A DNA stretch of 36,938 nt, from contig CALMUP010000033.1 in the NCBI GenBank assembly GCA_937872895.1, positions 1 through 36,938 on the forward strand, written 5' to 3'. The notes under the pieces are model-generated. The model did not search any database, was not told the origin of the DNA, and saw nothing but the letters and a program-made list of their open reading frames with translations. The translations under genes were made by a program, and so were the position numbers. Below, piece by piece: positions 1 to 8,537 of the stretch. Origin of the DNA: an uncultured Verrucomicrobiota bacterium (GTDB lineage Bacteria > Verrucomicrobiota > Kiritimatiellia > CAIVKH01). Numbering within the stretch: position 1 is the stretch's first letter; every line of letters begins with the position of its first letter.

Positions 1-1331
1 AAAGGGGACATTTCAATTGAGTTAACGATGGGGACATTTCTAAAGAGCTTTGACAGGCGCATGGCCCGACCACCGCGCGCGAGCACATAAGCCATCACGA
101 AGCCAACCCCCACGCATACCGCCCAGAGCAGATAGACCGGCAGGAACACGCGGGTGACCAGCAGTTGGCTTTGGATGTCGTGCGGAACCACCGCCACCGC
201 AGCCATAGTCGGCAAGGCAAAACCGACCAGGCTGACCAGCACGATGCTCAACGGTCGCCAAGCGACACGGAAGAATGGCCACACCAGCAACGGGAGCACC
301 CCGAGGATGGCAACCGGAAGCATGAACTGGTCGACCAGGCGTTCCGCCAACCGGGCGGTTTCGCCCAGAATAACCCCGGGTTCGCCCAGCGGATTCACCA
401 GCACGATCCGCTCGTACTGCCCGCGCCCGATGAGATGACGGAACCCGTCCCAGCTATACGCCGCACCCATGTTCATCGGCGGAGAATGCGATGCCGCAAG
501 CGGAAGATACAGGTACGGCAGCAAACCGCACCCCAGGCCGCTGATCGACCGCGCCAACCGCCGGGTTGCCGGAATACCATGACCTGCCACGACGAACAGA
601 ACGAAACCCGCCAGCATCCCACCCGCAACACGAATATCGTTCTGGATCAGGCACAACCGTATCGCCAGCGCCACCACCAGCATGGACGCCAGACCGATCC
701 GCCACGACCGGTCGCCCGACCATGCCATCGCAACAAGAATCACCGGGGCAAACAGCACCAGAAACGGCGTCACCGAAATCCCCAGGCCGAACAGGAACAT
801 CAACGCGCCTTCACCTGGCGTGCCGGAACCGGACACCTTGCCAACCAGCACAACCAGCAGTATCGCCGCATAACACACAGTAAACGCATGGGTCTCGGTC
901 ACCACCGACTGGGACCACATCACGGGTGAAAACGCCAGCAGCAACCCGGCGGCGACCGCCGACGCGAGGATGACCGGCTTGACGCCTTCGACTGCCGCGG
1001 ACTTGACCAGCAAACCGCTGATACGCAAGACCAGATATGTCACCATCCCGCACGCCAGAGCCCCGCTCACCGCCGACAGCAAGGAGGTCGCCCAGACGGG
1101 ATTGGGATGACCGTGGAAAGTAACCATCGAAAACAAACGCGTGAAAAGATGCGCGACCATGTGCCACACCGGATATCCGGGATACTTTCCAATGCCGACA
1201 TGGTCCGCCGCCACCGCCAATGCGCCGGCTTGCTCGAGCGACACCGTGGGATTCAGGGTAAGCAGGTATGCAGCAAATACGGCCACCGTCACCCCGCCCA
1301 CGCACAGCCGATGTTCCTGCCGTCGCGTCAT
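1..1331 (-). CDS. DUF2723 (TMEM260-like) polytopic membrane protein, 3' end cut by window/IS
   Basis: Translating the minus strand from the ATG at 1331 gives an open frame of 443 codons that leaves the window. Near the N-terminus, SLEQAGALAVAADHVGIGK followed by YPGYPVWHM matches the DUF2723 pattern of an acidic loop and a PGYP-type motif before a helix. The rest is a run of hydrophobic segments, for example around residues 10-25, 95-120, 150-195 and 210-230. The family includes eukaryotic TMEM260, a protein O-mannosyltransferase, so a membrane glycosyltransferase role is a family-level inference. The last codons read into a direct repeat (4-40) that looks like an insertion sequence end, so the natural C-terminus is probably missing. 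The start is the first ATG after the downstream repeat at 1364-1399; no strong ribosome binding site is visible. Confidence 0.7.
   Translation of the reverse strand, partial: MTRRQEHRLCVGGVTVAVFAAYLLTLNPTVSLEQAGALAVAADHVGIGKYPGYPVWHMVAHLFTRLFSMVTFHGHPNPVWATSLLSAVSGALACGMVTYLVLRISGLLVKSAAVEGVKPVILASAVAAGLLLAFSPVMWSQSVVTETHAFTVCYAAILLVVLVGKVSGSGTPGEGALMFLFGLGISVTPFLVLFAPVILVAMAWSGDRSWRIGLASMLVVALAIRLCLIQNDIRVAGGMLAGFVLFVVAGHGIPATRRLARSISGLGCGLLPYLYLPLAASHSPPMNMGAAYSWDGFRHLIGRGQYERIVLVNPLGEPGVILGETARLAERLVDQFMLPVAILGVLPLLVWPFFRVAWRPLSIVLVSLVGFALPTMAAVAVVPHDIQSQLLVTRVFLPVYLLWAVCVGVGFVMAYVLARGGRAMRLSKLFRNVPIVNSIEMSP
4..40. mobile_element. Possible insertion sequence end with GGGGACATTTC direct repeats
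   Basis: GGGGACATTTC occurs at 4-14 and again at 30-40, a spacing of 26 bp, right where the DUF2723 gene loses its normal sequence. Repeated terminal binding sites of this sort are typical of IS21-like and some IS481-like element ends. The transposase would lie outside the window to the left. The assignment is inference; the repeat itself is seen directly. Confidence 0.35.
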
Positions 1332-1363
1332 GTCAGGGACAACACGTCATTCTGATACACCGA

Positions 1364-1399
1364 ATCCATCCGTGTTTATCCGTGTCCATCCGTGGTTGT
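1364..1399. repeat. Dispersed word repeat (ATCCGTGTCCATCCGTGGTT family)
   Basis: Short iterated words of the form ATCCGTG fill the gap between prpC and the DUF2723 gene. The same family appears as a full inverted pair at 7142-7222 (there with ATTCGTG). Such intergenic words are common in PVC genomes. No coding function is seen. Confidence 0.7.
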
Positions 1400-1432
1400 C
1401 CTCCACCCGCTCCTTCATCCGCAGCCCCCGCC

Positions 1433-2554
1433 TCACCCGCGCGCCTCGAGCGACGGCACCGGGCGGGCCGTTTCGCCGATGTATTCTGACGTCGGCCGGA
1501 TGATCCGGTTGTCCGCCCGCTGCTCCATGATATGGGCCGCCCATCCGGTCACCCGCGACATGACAAACAGCGGCGTAAAGAGCGGCGTCGGAATCCCGCA
1601 CCGGTGGTAGACAATCGCGCTATAGAAATCGAGGTTGGGGAACAGCTTCTTCTCGCGGCGCATGATGTGCTCGATCCGCTCGGCCACCGCGAACATGCGC
1701 TTGCCCTCCTCGTCGCCCTGCGACAGGTGGTGCGCGAAGACCTTGATCACATCCGAACGCGGATCGCAGTGCTTGTACACCCGGTGCCCGAACCCCATGA
1801 TCTTGTCCTTGCGGGCCAGCGCCGCCATGATCCCCGTCTCCGCCTCGTCCGCCGTCCGGAACCGCTGGATCAGCTCCATCGCCGCCTCGTTGGCCCCGCC
1901 GTGCAACGGCCCCCGCAAGGCCCCGATCGCCCCGGTGACCGCCGAATAGAAATCCGACAGCGTGGACGTGATCGTGCGCGCGGTGAAGGTGGACGCATTG
2001 AACTCGTGTTCCGCGTAGAGGATCAGCGACGCATCGAGCGCCTTGCGATGCTGGTCGGACGGCGCGCAGCCGTGCAACAACTCGAGGAAATGGCCGGCGA
2101 TCGATTCATCCCCCGCGGCCGGATCGATCTTCCGCCCCTCGTGGGCATAGACATGCCAGTACAGCAGCATTGAGCCGAAACTGGCCAGCAACCGGTCCGC
2201 GATATCCTGCTGGCCACGCAGCTTGCCCTCCGGCTCCAGGCAGCCGAGCACCGAACATCCCGTGCGCAGCACGTCCATCGGATGCGCCTGCGCCGGAATC
2301 TGCTCCAGCACCCGGCACAACGCGGGCGGCAGTTCACGCTGCGAGGCGAGGTGCCGCCGGTAGGTCTTCAGCTCGGCAGCATTCGGCAGCTTGCCCTTGA
2401 GCAACAGGTAGGCGACCTCCTCGAACCCGCACCGCTCGGTCAGCTCGTTGAGCCGGTAGCCGCGGTACTGCAAGCCCCCGCCGGTTTCGTCGATGATCGC
2501 CACTGCCGTCTGGCCCGCAACAATCCCTTCCAGCCCCTTCGAGAATTCCGACAT
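1433..2554 (-). CDS. prpC: 2-methylcitrate synthase
   Basis: Citrate synthase family enzyme of 373 aa, the short bacterial type that includes 2-methylcitrate synthases. It would condense propionyl-CoA with oxaloacetate to give 2-methylcitrate in the cytoplasm. The catalytic trio is visible: the first His in HEFNAST, the second in MGFGHRVY and the Asp in PNLDFYSA. The ATG at 2554 has a strong AGGGAGG just upstream. It lies 18 bp after prpB, so the two form a prpBC pair. Propionyl-CoA, rather than acetyl-CoA, as substrate is inferred from that pairing; a plain citrate synthase is the alternative. It is the last gene of the pyrimidine operon, and no prpD or acnD follows before the repeats and the DUF2723 gene. 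Confidence 0.9.
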   Translation of the reverse strand: MSEFSKGLEGIVAGQTAVAIIDETGGGLQYRGYRLNELTERCGFEEVAYLLLKGKLPNAAELKTYRRHLASQRELPPALCRVLEQIPAQAHPMDVLRTGCSVLGCLEPEGKLRGQQDIADRLLASFGSMLLYWHVYAHEGRKIDPAAGDESIAGHFLELLHGCAPSDQHRKALDASLILYAEHEFNASTFTARTITSTLSDFYSAVTGAIGALRGPLHGGANEAAMELIQRFRTADEAETGIMAALARKDKIMGFGHRVYKHCDPRSDVIKVFAHHLSQGDEEGKRMFAVAERIEHIMRREKKLFPNLDFYSAIVYHRCGIPTPLFTPLFVMSRVTGWAAHIMEQRADNRIIRPTSEYIGETARPVPSLEARG

Positions 2555-2572
2555 GGCGACCTCCCTGCTTGG

Positions 2573-3451
2573 TTACGGTTGCTTGTTCAATGCATCGTCC
2601 GCTTTTTTCTCGTACGCCAGGTAATCCAACACCTCGTACAACTCCGTACGCGACTGCATCCGGTCGACGACCGCTCGTTGCGAGCCATCGCGGCGAATCG
2701 CCGCATACACATCGCGCGCCGCCGCACTCATCGCCCGGAACGCCGAAAGCGGATACAGCACCATGGCGATACCGGCCCCGCGCAACTCCTCCACCGTGAA
2801 CAGCGGCGTCTTGCCGAACTCGGTGATGTTGGCCAGCACGGGAACGTTCACCGCCGCGATGAAGGCCCGGTATTCGTCCAGCGTGGTCAGCGCCTCGGCA
2901 AAAATCATGTCCGCCCCGGCCGCCACATACGCCTGCGCCCGCGCGATGGCCGCCGGGACCCCCTCGACCGCCGCCGCATCGGTCCGCGCCATCAGCACCA
3001 TCGCCGGATCCGGCTTGCTCACCGCAGCGGCCTCGACGCGCTCCACCATCTCGTCGGTGGAAACCAGCGCCTTGCCCGGCCGGTGCCCGCAGCGTTTCAT
3101 GCTGACCTGGTCCTCCAGGTGCACCGCCGCCGCACCGGCCTCGTACATGACCTTCATGGTCCGACCCGTAAACAGGTCGTCCTCCCACCCGGTGTCGATA
3201 TCGACCAGCAAGGGCAGCGACGTTGTTCCCGCGATCCGCCGCACATCCTCGGCCACCTGATCGAGCGTGGTGAATCCCAGATCGGGCAGGCCGAACGACG
3301 CATTCGCCACCCCGGCACCGGAAACATACAATGCGTGGAATCCCGCCCGCTCGGCCAGCCGCGCGGTGTAGGCATTGATGGCGCCGGCGACCTGCAGGGG
3401 GCGCTCCGCCGCAAGCGCATCCCGGAATCGTTGTCCGTGCCTGGTCACCAT
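2573..3451 (-). CDS. prpB: Methylisocitrate lyase
   Basis: Isocitrate lyase/PEP mutase superfamily protein of 292 aa that would cleave 2-methylisocitrate to pyruvate and succinate. The signature [10 protein letters not shown] contains the catalytic Cys of the K(K/R)CGH motif. VDIDTGW and VHLEDQ provide Mg-binding acidic residues. Length and order of motifs match PrpB. The ATG at 3451 overlaps the end of vapC by 7 bp, so the toxin and lyase genes share sequence and are probably co-translated; a GTG one codon later is also possible. The pyruvate produced could serve as amino acceptor for the class III aminotransferase upstream, linking the two halves of the pathway. Other lyases of this superfamily remain possible, but adjacency to prpC favours PrpB. 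Confidence 0.9.
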   Translation of the reverse strand: MVTRHGQRFRDALAAERPLQVAGAINAYTARLAERAGFHALYVSGAGVANASFGLPDLGFTTLDQVAEDVRRIAGTTSLPLLVDIDTGWEDDLFTGRTMKVMYEAGAAAVHLEDQVSMKRCGHRPGKALVSTDEMVERVEAAAVSKPDPAMVLMARTDAAAVEGVPAAIARAQAYVAAGADMIFAEALTTLDEYRAFIAAVNVPVLANITEFGKTPLFTVEELRGAGIAMVLYPLSAFRAMSAAARDVYAAIRRDGSQRAVVDRMQSRTELYEVLDYLAYEKKADDALNKQP

Positions 3452-3834
3452 ATTACCTTCACCCCGTAACGAGCCAACTGATGATCCATGGAAAGGATCG
3501 CGTGTTCACCATTCATCGCCTGCACAACCAGCATCCGGTCGAACGGATCACGGTGCAGCAAGGGCAACCGGGCCACCTCCCGAAAGTCTTCCGGACGAAG
3601 CTCCAAACGGCCTATGTTCTGCGCCGTCAGTTCCTGCGGAATGTCCCGCCACCAACCTTCCGACAACTGGAAACCGGGACGGTTCAATCCCAGCTTGATC
3701 CCGATTTCCCAGAGACTCACCGGGCTGAAGAACAGATCCTCCTCCCGCTCCAGCACCGTGCGCGCCCGCTTGCTCAACCGATCATCGTCCGACAGAAACC
3801 ACAACACCGCATGCGTGTCCAGCAACACCGCCAT
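3445..3834 (-). CDS. vapC: VapC-type PIN-domain toxin
   Basis: PIN-domain ribonuclease of 129 aa, the usual VapC length. [11 protein letters not shown] gives the first acidic residue, SLWEIGIK the conserved Glu, and [13 protein letters not shown] followed by ILSMD the remaining metal-binding Asp residues. VapC toxins cleave RNA, often initiator tRNA or rRNA, until bound by their antitoxin. The antitoxin gene ends 2 bp upstream. Its own end overlaps the prpB start by 7 bp, an unusual arrangement that places a toxin-antitoxin pair inside a catabolic operon. Confidence 0.9.
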   Translation of the reverse strand: MAVLLDTHAVLWFLSDDDRLSKRARTVLEREEDLFFSPVSLWEIGIKLGLNRPGFQLSEGWWRDIPQELTAQNIGRLELRPEDFREVARLPLLHRDPFDRMLVVQAMNGEHAILSMDHQLARYGVKVIW

Positions 3835-3836
3835 GA

Positions 3837-4115
3837 TTAACGCCCCGGGCGACGCGGCTTGACCGGACGCCGACGAGGCGGCGCCAGCGAAAGGTCGAAA
3901 TCGCTGAACTCCGCATTGAAGTCATCGTCCATACGCTTGACCAACCCCGGCAGCGCGCCTGCCTGCCGTTTGGTGGCCGCGACCGGTTCGCGCACCACGG
4001 CCAGGCGCACCACCGGCTTGCGGCGCCGGGTAATCACAATGTCTTCACCCGCCAGCGCCGCATCGACAAAACGCGACAGGTGGGTTTTCGCCTCGTGAAT
4101 GGTGACCGTGTTCAT
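3837..4115 (-). CDS. vapB: Phd/YefM-type antitoxin of the VapBC pair
   Basis: Antitoxin of 92 aa. The N-terminal VTIHEAKTHLSRFVDAAL followed by GEDIVITRR and KPVVRL is the classic Phd/YefM DNA-binding and dimerisation fold. The C-terminal part is rich in Arg and Pro and would wrap around the toxin. It probably represses its own promoter. The 40 bp upstream (4116-4154) is AT-richer than its surroundings and carries TAGTC twice, a candidate operator. It is the upstream partner of vapC in the usual antitoxin-first order. Confidence 0.88.
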   Translation of the reverse strand: MNTVTIHEAKTHLSRFVDAALAGEDIVITRRRKPVVRLAVVREPVAATKRQAGALPGLVKRMDDDFNAEFSDFDLSLAPPRRRPVKPRRPGR

Positions 4116-4154
4116 ACGAGTAGACTAAATCCAGATGACTAGATTGTCCAGTGG

Positions 4155-5537
4155 TTAGAAGTGCCCCGGCTCGCGCTTCAGGAATTTGCCGCGGCCTTTC
4201 TTCCCGCAGTATTTCCCGTCCTTGACGGCAAGCTGGCCGCGCACCGTGACATGTTCGGGACGTCCGGCGATCTTCCAGCCCTCGAACGCGCTGTAATCGA
4301 GGTTCATCTGGTGCGTTTTCGCCGAGATCACGCCCTTGTAGTCCGGGTCGTACACGACCAGGTCGGCATCGGCGCCGACCGCGATGGTGCCCTTGCGCGG
4401 GTACAGGCCGAACACCTTGGCGGTGGCCGTGCTGGCCACGTCGACGAACCGGTGCAGGTCGAGCCGTCCCTCCTTGACCCCGTGGGTGAAGAGCAGGTTG
4501 ACCCGGTCCTCGAGCGACGGGATGCCGTTGGGGATCTTGGTGAAATCCCCGCGCCCCATCTCCTTCTGCCCCTTGAAGTCGAACGGAGCATGGTCCGTCG
4601 CCAGCGTGTTGACCAGCCCCTGCTGCAACGCGTTCCACAGGTACGGCTGGTTCCTCTTGTGCCGCAGCGGCGGCGACATCACGTACTTCGCCCCCTCGAA
4701 GTCCGGCAGCTCCGCGTAGGTCATGTCGGTGACCAGGTACTGGATCAGCGTCTCGATCCACACCTTGACCCCGTCCGCCCGCGCCGCCAGCGCCTTCTCC
4801 ACCGCCTCCTCGCAGCTGGTGTGCACGACATACACGCTGGCATCGAGCATCTTCGCGAAGGTCATCAGGTGGTGCACCCCCTCGGCCTCGACCTCGGGCG
4901 GCCGGCTCCAGTAGTGCCACTTCGGATCCGTCTTGCCCTCGGCGAGCAACTGCTGCTGCATCGCGCTGATCAGCTCGGGGTTCTCGCAGTGCGCGGTGGT
5001 GATGACCCCGAGCGACTTGGCGAGCTTGAGCACGTTGTACAACTCGTCGTCGGTGACCCCGAAGAACCCCTTGTAGGCGAGGAACACCTTGAAGCTGCTG
5101 ATGCCCTCCTTGACGATCTGCTTGAGCTGGTCCTCGGTCTTCTTGTCGTACCGCGCCACCCCCATGTGGAAGGTGAAGTCGCAGGCGCTGAGCCCCTCGG
5201 CCTTGCCGCGCCACAACTCGTAGGACTTCATCGGATCGTCGGTTCGCGACGGACAACACATCTCGATCAATGTCGTCGTGCCGCCGACCAGCGCGGCCCG
5301 GCTGGCCGAGGCATAGTCGTCCTTGGCGTAGGTGCCCATGAACGGCAGGTAGATGTGCACGTGCGGATCGATGAACCCCGGGAAGACATACTTGCCCTTG
5401 GCGTCGATCACCGTCGCGCCCTTCGGCGCCTCGAGGTTCTTGCCGATCTGCGTGATGGTGTCCTTCTCGACGTAGATGTCCGCCTTGTAGCGCGTTTCCG
5501 CGGTGACAATCTCGCCGTTCTTGATGAGCAGGCTCAT
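4155..5537 (-). CDS. hydA: Dihydropyrimidinase / D-hydantoinase
   Basis: Cyclic amidohydrolase of 460 aa that opens dihydrouracil or dihydrothymine to the N-carbamoyl beta-amino acid. The metal site is complete: DPHVHIYLP, the carboxylated Lys in SSFKVFLAYKG, His in TTAHCENPE, His in VVHTSCEEA and Asp in LATDHAPF. The ATG at 5537 follows GAGGAG at a proper distance; the open frame extends farther upstream but without a site and into mmsA. It lies 68 bp after mmsA and ahead of vapB. Dihydropyrimidinase rather than hydantoinase activity is inferred from PreT and PreA in the same operon. Confidence 0.92.
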   Translation of the reverse strand: MSLLIKNGEIVTAETRYKADIYVEKDTITQIGKNLEAPKGATVIDAKGKYVFPGFIDPHVHIYLPFMGTYAKDDYASASRAALVGGTTTLIEMCCPSRTDDPMKSYELWRGKAEGLSACDFTFHMGVARYDKKTEDQLKQIVKEGISSFKVFLAYKGFFGVTDDELYNVLKLAKSLGVITTAHCENPELISAMQQQLLAEGKTDPKWHYWSRPPEVEAEGVHHLMTFAKMLDASVYVVHTSCEEAVEKALAARADGVKVWIETLIQYLVTDMTYAELPDFEGAKYVMSPPLRHKRNQPYLWNALQQGLVNTLATDHAPFDFKGQKEMGRGDFTKIPNGIPSLEDRVNLLFTHGVKEGRLDLHRFVDVASTATAKVFGLYPRKGTIAVGADADLVVYDPDYKGVISAKTHQMNLDYSAFEGWKIAGRPEHVTVRGQLAVKDGKYCGKKGRGKFLKREPGHF

Positions 5538-5605
5538 GGTGGTCTCCTCGTATGGATCGCGGCCCGTGCGGCCGGGCCAAGCATCCCGCCGGACCGCGTT
5601 CCGAC

Positions 5606-7114
5606 TTACTTCTTCTCTTCCTTGTGCCAGATGTCGCCCTCGCCGTGCCTGAACCACCGGGTGGTGGTGACCTTGGCCCTCGTGTAGAACATCACGCCCT
5701 CGCGGCCCTGCATGTGCAGCTCGCCGAAGAACGAGTAGTCCCACCCGGCAAACGGGAACGGGGCCATCGGCGCGGGCACCCCCACGTTGATACCGACCAT
5801 CCCGGCCTTGATCCGGTGCTTGAACTCGCGCGCCGCCTTGCCCGACTGCGTGTAGATGCAGGCCCCGTTGCCGAACGGCGTCTGGTTGGCCATCTCGATC
5901 GCCGAGTCGAGATCGTCAAAGCTCATGACGTTCAGCACCGGACCGAACACCTCCTCGCGGGCGATGTGCATGCCCTGCCGCACCCCGTCGAGGATGGTCG
6001 GCCCGAGGTAGAACCCCTTCGGCGCATCCGGCACCTTGACCCCGCGGCCATCGACCACGACCTGCGCCCCGTCCTTCTCGCCCGAGGCGATCAGGCCCGA
6101 CACCTTCTCCAGGTGCTGCGGCGAGATCACCGCGCCAAGGTGGTTCGGCACCTCGCCGTCGGTGCGGCCGACCTTGATCTTGCGTACCGCCTCCGACAAC
6201 GGCTTGACCAGCTGGTCGTGGGCCTTGCCGATGGTCACCGCGGTCGAACCGGCCATGCAGCGCTGTCCGGCGCAACCAAACGCGGAATCCACCAGTCCGG
6301 TCACCGAATTGCCGAAGTCGGCATCCGGCAACACGAACACGTAGTTCTTCGCCCCGCCCGCCGCCTGCACCTTCTTGCCGTGCATGATGCCGGTCTCGTA
6401 GATGTACTTGGCCACCGGGGAGGAACCGACGAAGGAGATCGCCTTGATCAGCGGATGCTTGAGCAGCGCGTCCACGCACTCCTTGCCGCCGTGCACGATG
6501 TTGAGCACCCCCGCGGGCAGCCCCGCCTGCTGGAGCAGCTCGATCAGGCGGATGCCGGTCAGCGGGACCTTCTCGCTCGGCTTGAGGATGAAGGTGTTGC
6601 CGCAGGCCAGGGCCAGCGGGAACATCCACATCGGCACCAGCGCGGGGAAGTTGTACGGGCAGATCCCCGCCACCACGCCGTGCGGATGCCGCACCACCTC
6701 GCCATCGATCCCGCGGGCGATGTTGGGCAGGATCTCGCCCTTCAGCAACTCCGGCGCCGCACAGGCGTACTCCACGACCTCGACCCCGCGGCGCACGTCG
6801 CCGCGCGCCTCGATGATGTTCTTGCCGTGCTCGCGCGACACGCTGCGCGCCAGCTCCTCGAAGTGGTCCTCGAGCAGCATCTTGTAGCGGAACAGGATGC
6901 GGGCGCGCTCGACCGGCGGCGTCTCCGCCCAGTCGGGAAACGCCTTCTGCGCGGCCTGCACCGCCTGGTCCACCACGTCACCGCCGCACATCGGGGTGTG
7001 GGCGATCACCTCGCCGATGGACGGATTGTACACCGGCGTGGTCGTCGCGGTCGGCGGCACATGCCACGCACCACCAATAAATACGGGAACAGGATAAAGG
7101 GTCGATGTTGTCAT
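5606..7114 (-). CDS. mmsA: Methylmalonate-semialdehyde dehydrogenase (CoA-acylating)
   Basis: Aldehyde dehydrogenase superfamily protein of 502 aa. The catalytic Cys lies in GCAGQRCMA, the Rossmann glycine motif in SFVGSSPVAKYIYE, and NVGVPAPMAPFPF is the stretch typical of the CoA-acylating MmsA/IolA group. It would turn malonate semialdehyde into acetyl-CoA and methylmalonate semialdehyde into propionyl-CoA, with loss of CO2 and reduction of NAD. These are the end products expected from beta-alanine and beta-aminoisobutyrate after the aminotransferase step. The ATG at 7114 follows TAGGAG. The gap to preA upstream is filled by an inverted repeat. Confidence 0.93.
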   Translation of the reverse strand: MTTSTLYPVPVFIGGAWHVPPTATTTPVYNPSIGEVIAHTPMCGGDVVDQAVQAAQKAFPDWAETPPVERARILFRYKMLLEDHFEELARSVSREHGKNIIEARGDVRRGVEVVEYACAAPELLKGEILPNIARGIDGEVVRHPHGVVAGICPYNFPALVPMWMFPLALACGNTFILKPSEKVPLTGIRLIELLQQAGLPAGVLNIVHGGKECVDALLKHPLIKAISFVGSSPVAKYIYETGIMHGKKVQAAGGAKNYVFVLPDADFGNSVTGLVDSAFGCAGQRCMAGSTAVTIGKAHDQLVKPLSEAVRKIKVGRTDGEVPNHLGAVISPQHLEKVSGLIASGEKDGAQVVVDGRGVKVPDAPKGFYLGPTILDGVRQGMHIAREEVFGPVLNVMSFDDLDSAIEMANQTPFGNGACIYTQSGKAAREFKHRIKAGMVGINVGVPAPMAPFPFAGWDYSFFGELHMQGREGVMFYTRAKVTTTRWFRHGEGDIWHKEEKK

Positions 7115-7141
7115 AATTATGCTCCTACTTCATTCATGAAC

Positions 7142-7222
7142 AACCACGAATGGACACGAAGAGACACCAATGATGGTGAACGTCTATCTCCCATTCGCGT
7201 TCATTTGAGTCCATTCGTGGTT
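7142..7222. repeat. Inverted repeat between preA and mmsA
   Basis: AACCACGAATGGAC at 7142-7155 is the exact reverse complement of GTCCATTCGTGGTT at 7209-7222, a perfect 14-bp pair with a 53-bp loop. It belongs to the same word family as 1364-1399. In the operon transcript it would form a stem-loop between preA and mmsA. Confidence 0.85.
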
Positions 7223-7226
7223 TGTT

Positions 7227-8537
7227 TCACGGGTGCGCCGGGATGCGTTCGATTTCGCCCGCGGCCAGCTTGGTCTGGTATTCCTTCCACGACATGTGGG
7301 GTTTCTTGGTTTCGACATCGACCATGGTGATGCAGTTTTCCACCGGACAGACCAGCGAGCACAGGTTGCAGCCGACGCAATGCTCGACGTTGATCTGCGG
7401 GATCTTCTTGCCCGGCAACCGGCCCGGCCCGAGGCCGCGGCCACCCTCGTCGACCAGGTCGATCGCCTGGTGCGCCCCGTCCTCGCAGGCGATGTAGCAG
7501 AGGTTGCAGCCGATGCACTTGTCGTAGTTGATGTCGGCGATGCGCTTGTAGTTGAGGTTGAGCGTCTCCCACTTGTCCACGCTCTTCACCGCGCGGCCGC
7601 GCAGCTCGTTGACCGAGGCCATGCCCTTCTTGTCGAGGTAGTCGTTGAGTCCGTCGATCATGTCCTCCACGATCCGGAACCCGTAGTGCATGATCGCGGT
7701 GCAGACCTGCACACTGGTCGCGCCGAGGGCGATGAACTCCGCCGCGTCCTTCCAGTTGCCGATGCCGCCGATGCCGCTGATCGGCAGGCCAACCTGCGGA
7801 TCCGACGCGCACGCCTGGAGCATGTTCAGCGCGATCGGCTTGACCGCCGGCCCGCAGTACCCGCCGTGCGTGCTGTAGCCCTGCACGTAGGGCTCGGGAC
7901 AGAAGTTGTCGAGGTTGACCTGGGTGATGCTGTTGATCGTGTTGATCAGCGAGATCGCATCCGCCCCGGCCCGCTTCGCCGCCCGCGCCGGCCGGGTGAT
8001 GTCGGTGATGTTCGGGGTCAGCTTGACGATGACCGGGATCTCGGCGACCTCCATGACCCAGCCGACGATGGCCTCGATGACATCGGGGTTCTGGCCGACC
8101 GCCGAACCCATGCCGCGTTCGCACATGCCGTGCGGGCAGCCGAAGTTCAGCTCGACGCCGTCCGCGCCGCAATCGACCGAGCGCTTCATGTAGTCATGCC
8201 AGTTCTCGCGGGTATCGGTCATCAGCGAGGCGATCACTGCGTGGTTGGGCCAGCGCTTCTTGCACTCGGCGATCTCGCGGAAATTCGTCTCCGGCGAACG
8301 GTCGCTGATCAGCTCGATGTTGTTGAACCCGACCATCCGGTTGCCGCCGATGTCCAGCGACGAATACCGCGAACTCACGTTGACGATCGGATCGCCGATC
8401 GTCTTCCACACCACGCCGCCCCATCCCGCCTCGAAGGCGCGGTGGCACTGGTAGGCGGTATTGGCGGGGGGCGCCGAAGCGACCCAGAAGGGATTGGGGG
8501 ATTTGATCCCGGCGAGATTGACGGATAGATCAGCCAT
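7227..8537 (-). CDS. preA: NAD-dependent dihydropyrimidine dehydrogenase, PreA subunit
   Basis: Protein of 436 aa with an N-terminal dihydroorotate dehydrogenase-like FMN barrel and a C-terminal pair of 4Fe-4S clusters. The flavin-domain motifs include VELNFGCPHGM, with the catalytic-loop Cys within GCPHGMCERGMG, and SGIGGIGNW. The clusters are seen in CIGCNLCYIAC and CVGCNLCSLVCPVENC. With PreT it reduces uracil and thymine to the dihydro forms. The ATG at 8537 overlaps the preT stop by 8 bp, so the subunits are translationally coupled, as expected for a complex. The stop is followed by an inverted repeat. Confidence 0.95.
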   Translation of the reverse strand: MADLSVNLAGIKSPNPFWVASAPPANTAYQCHRAFEAGWGGVVWKTIGDPIVNVSSRYSSLDIGGNRMVGFNNIELISDRSPETNFREIAECKKRWPNHAVIASLMTDTRENWHDYMKRSVDCGADGVELNFGCPHGMCERGMGSAVGQNPDVIEAIVGWVMEVAEIPVIVKLTPNITDITRPARAAKRAGADAISLINTINSITQVNLDNFCPEPYVQGYSTHGGYCGPAVKPIALNMLQACASDPQVGLPISGIGGIGNWKDAAEFIALGATSVQVCTAIMHYGFRIVEDMIDGLNDYLDKKGMASVNELRGRAVKSVDKWETLNLNYKRIADINYDKCIGCNLCYIACEDGAHQAIDLVDEGGRGLGPGRLPGKKIPQINVEHCVGCNLCSLVCPVENCITMVDVETKKPHMSWKEYQTKLAAGEIERIPAHP

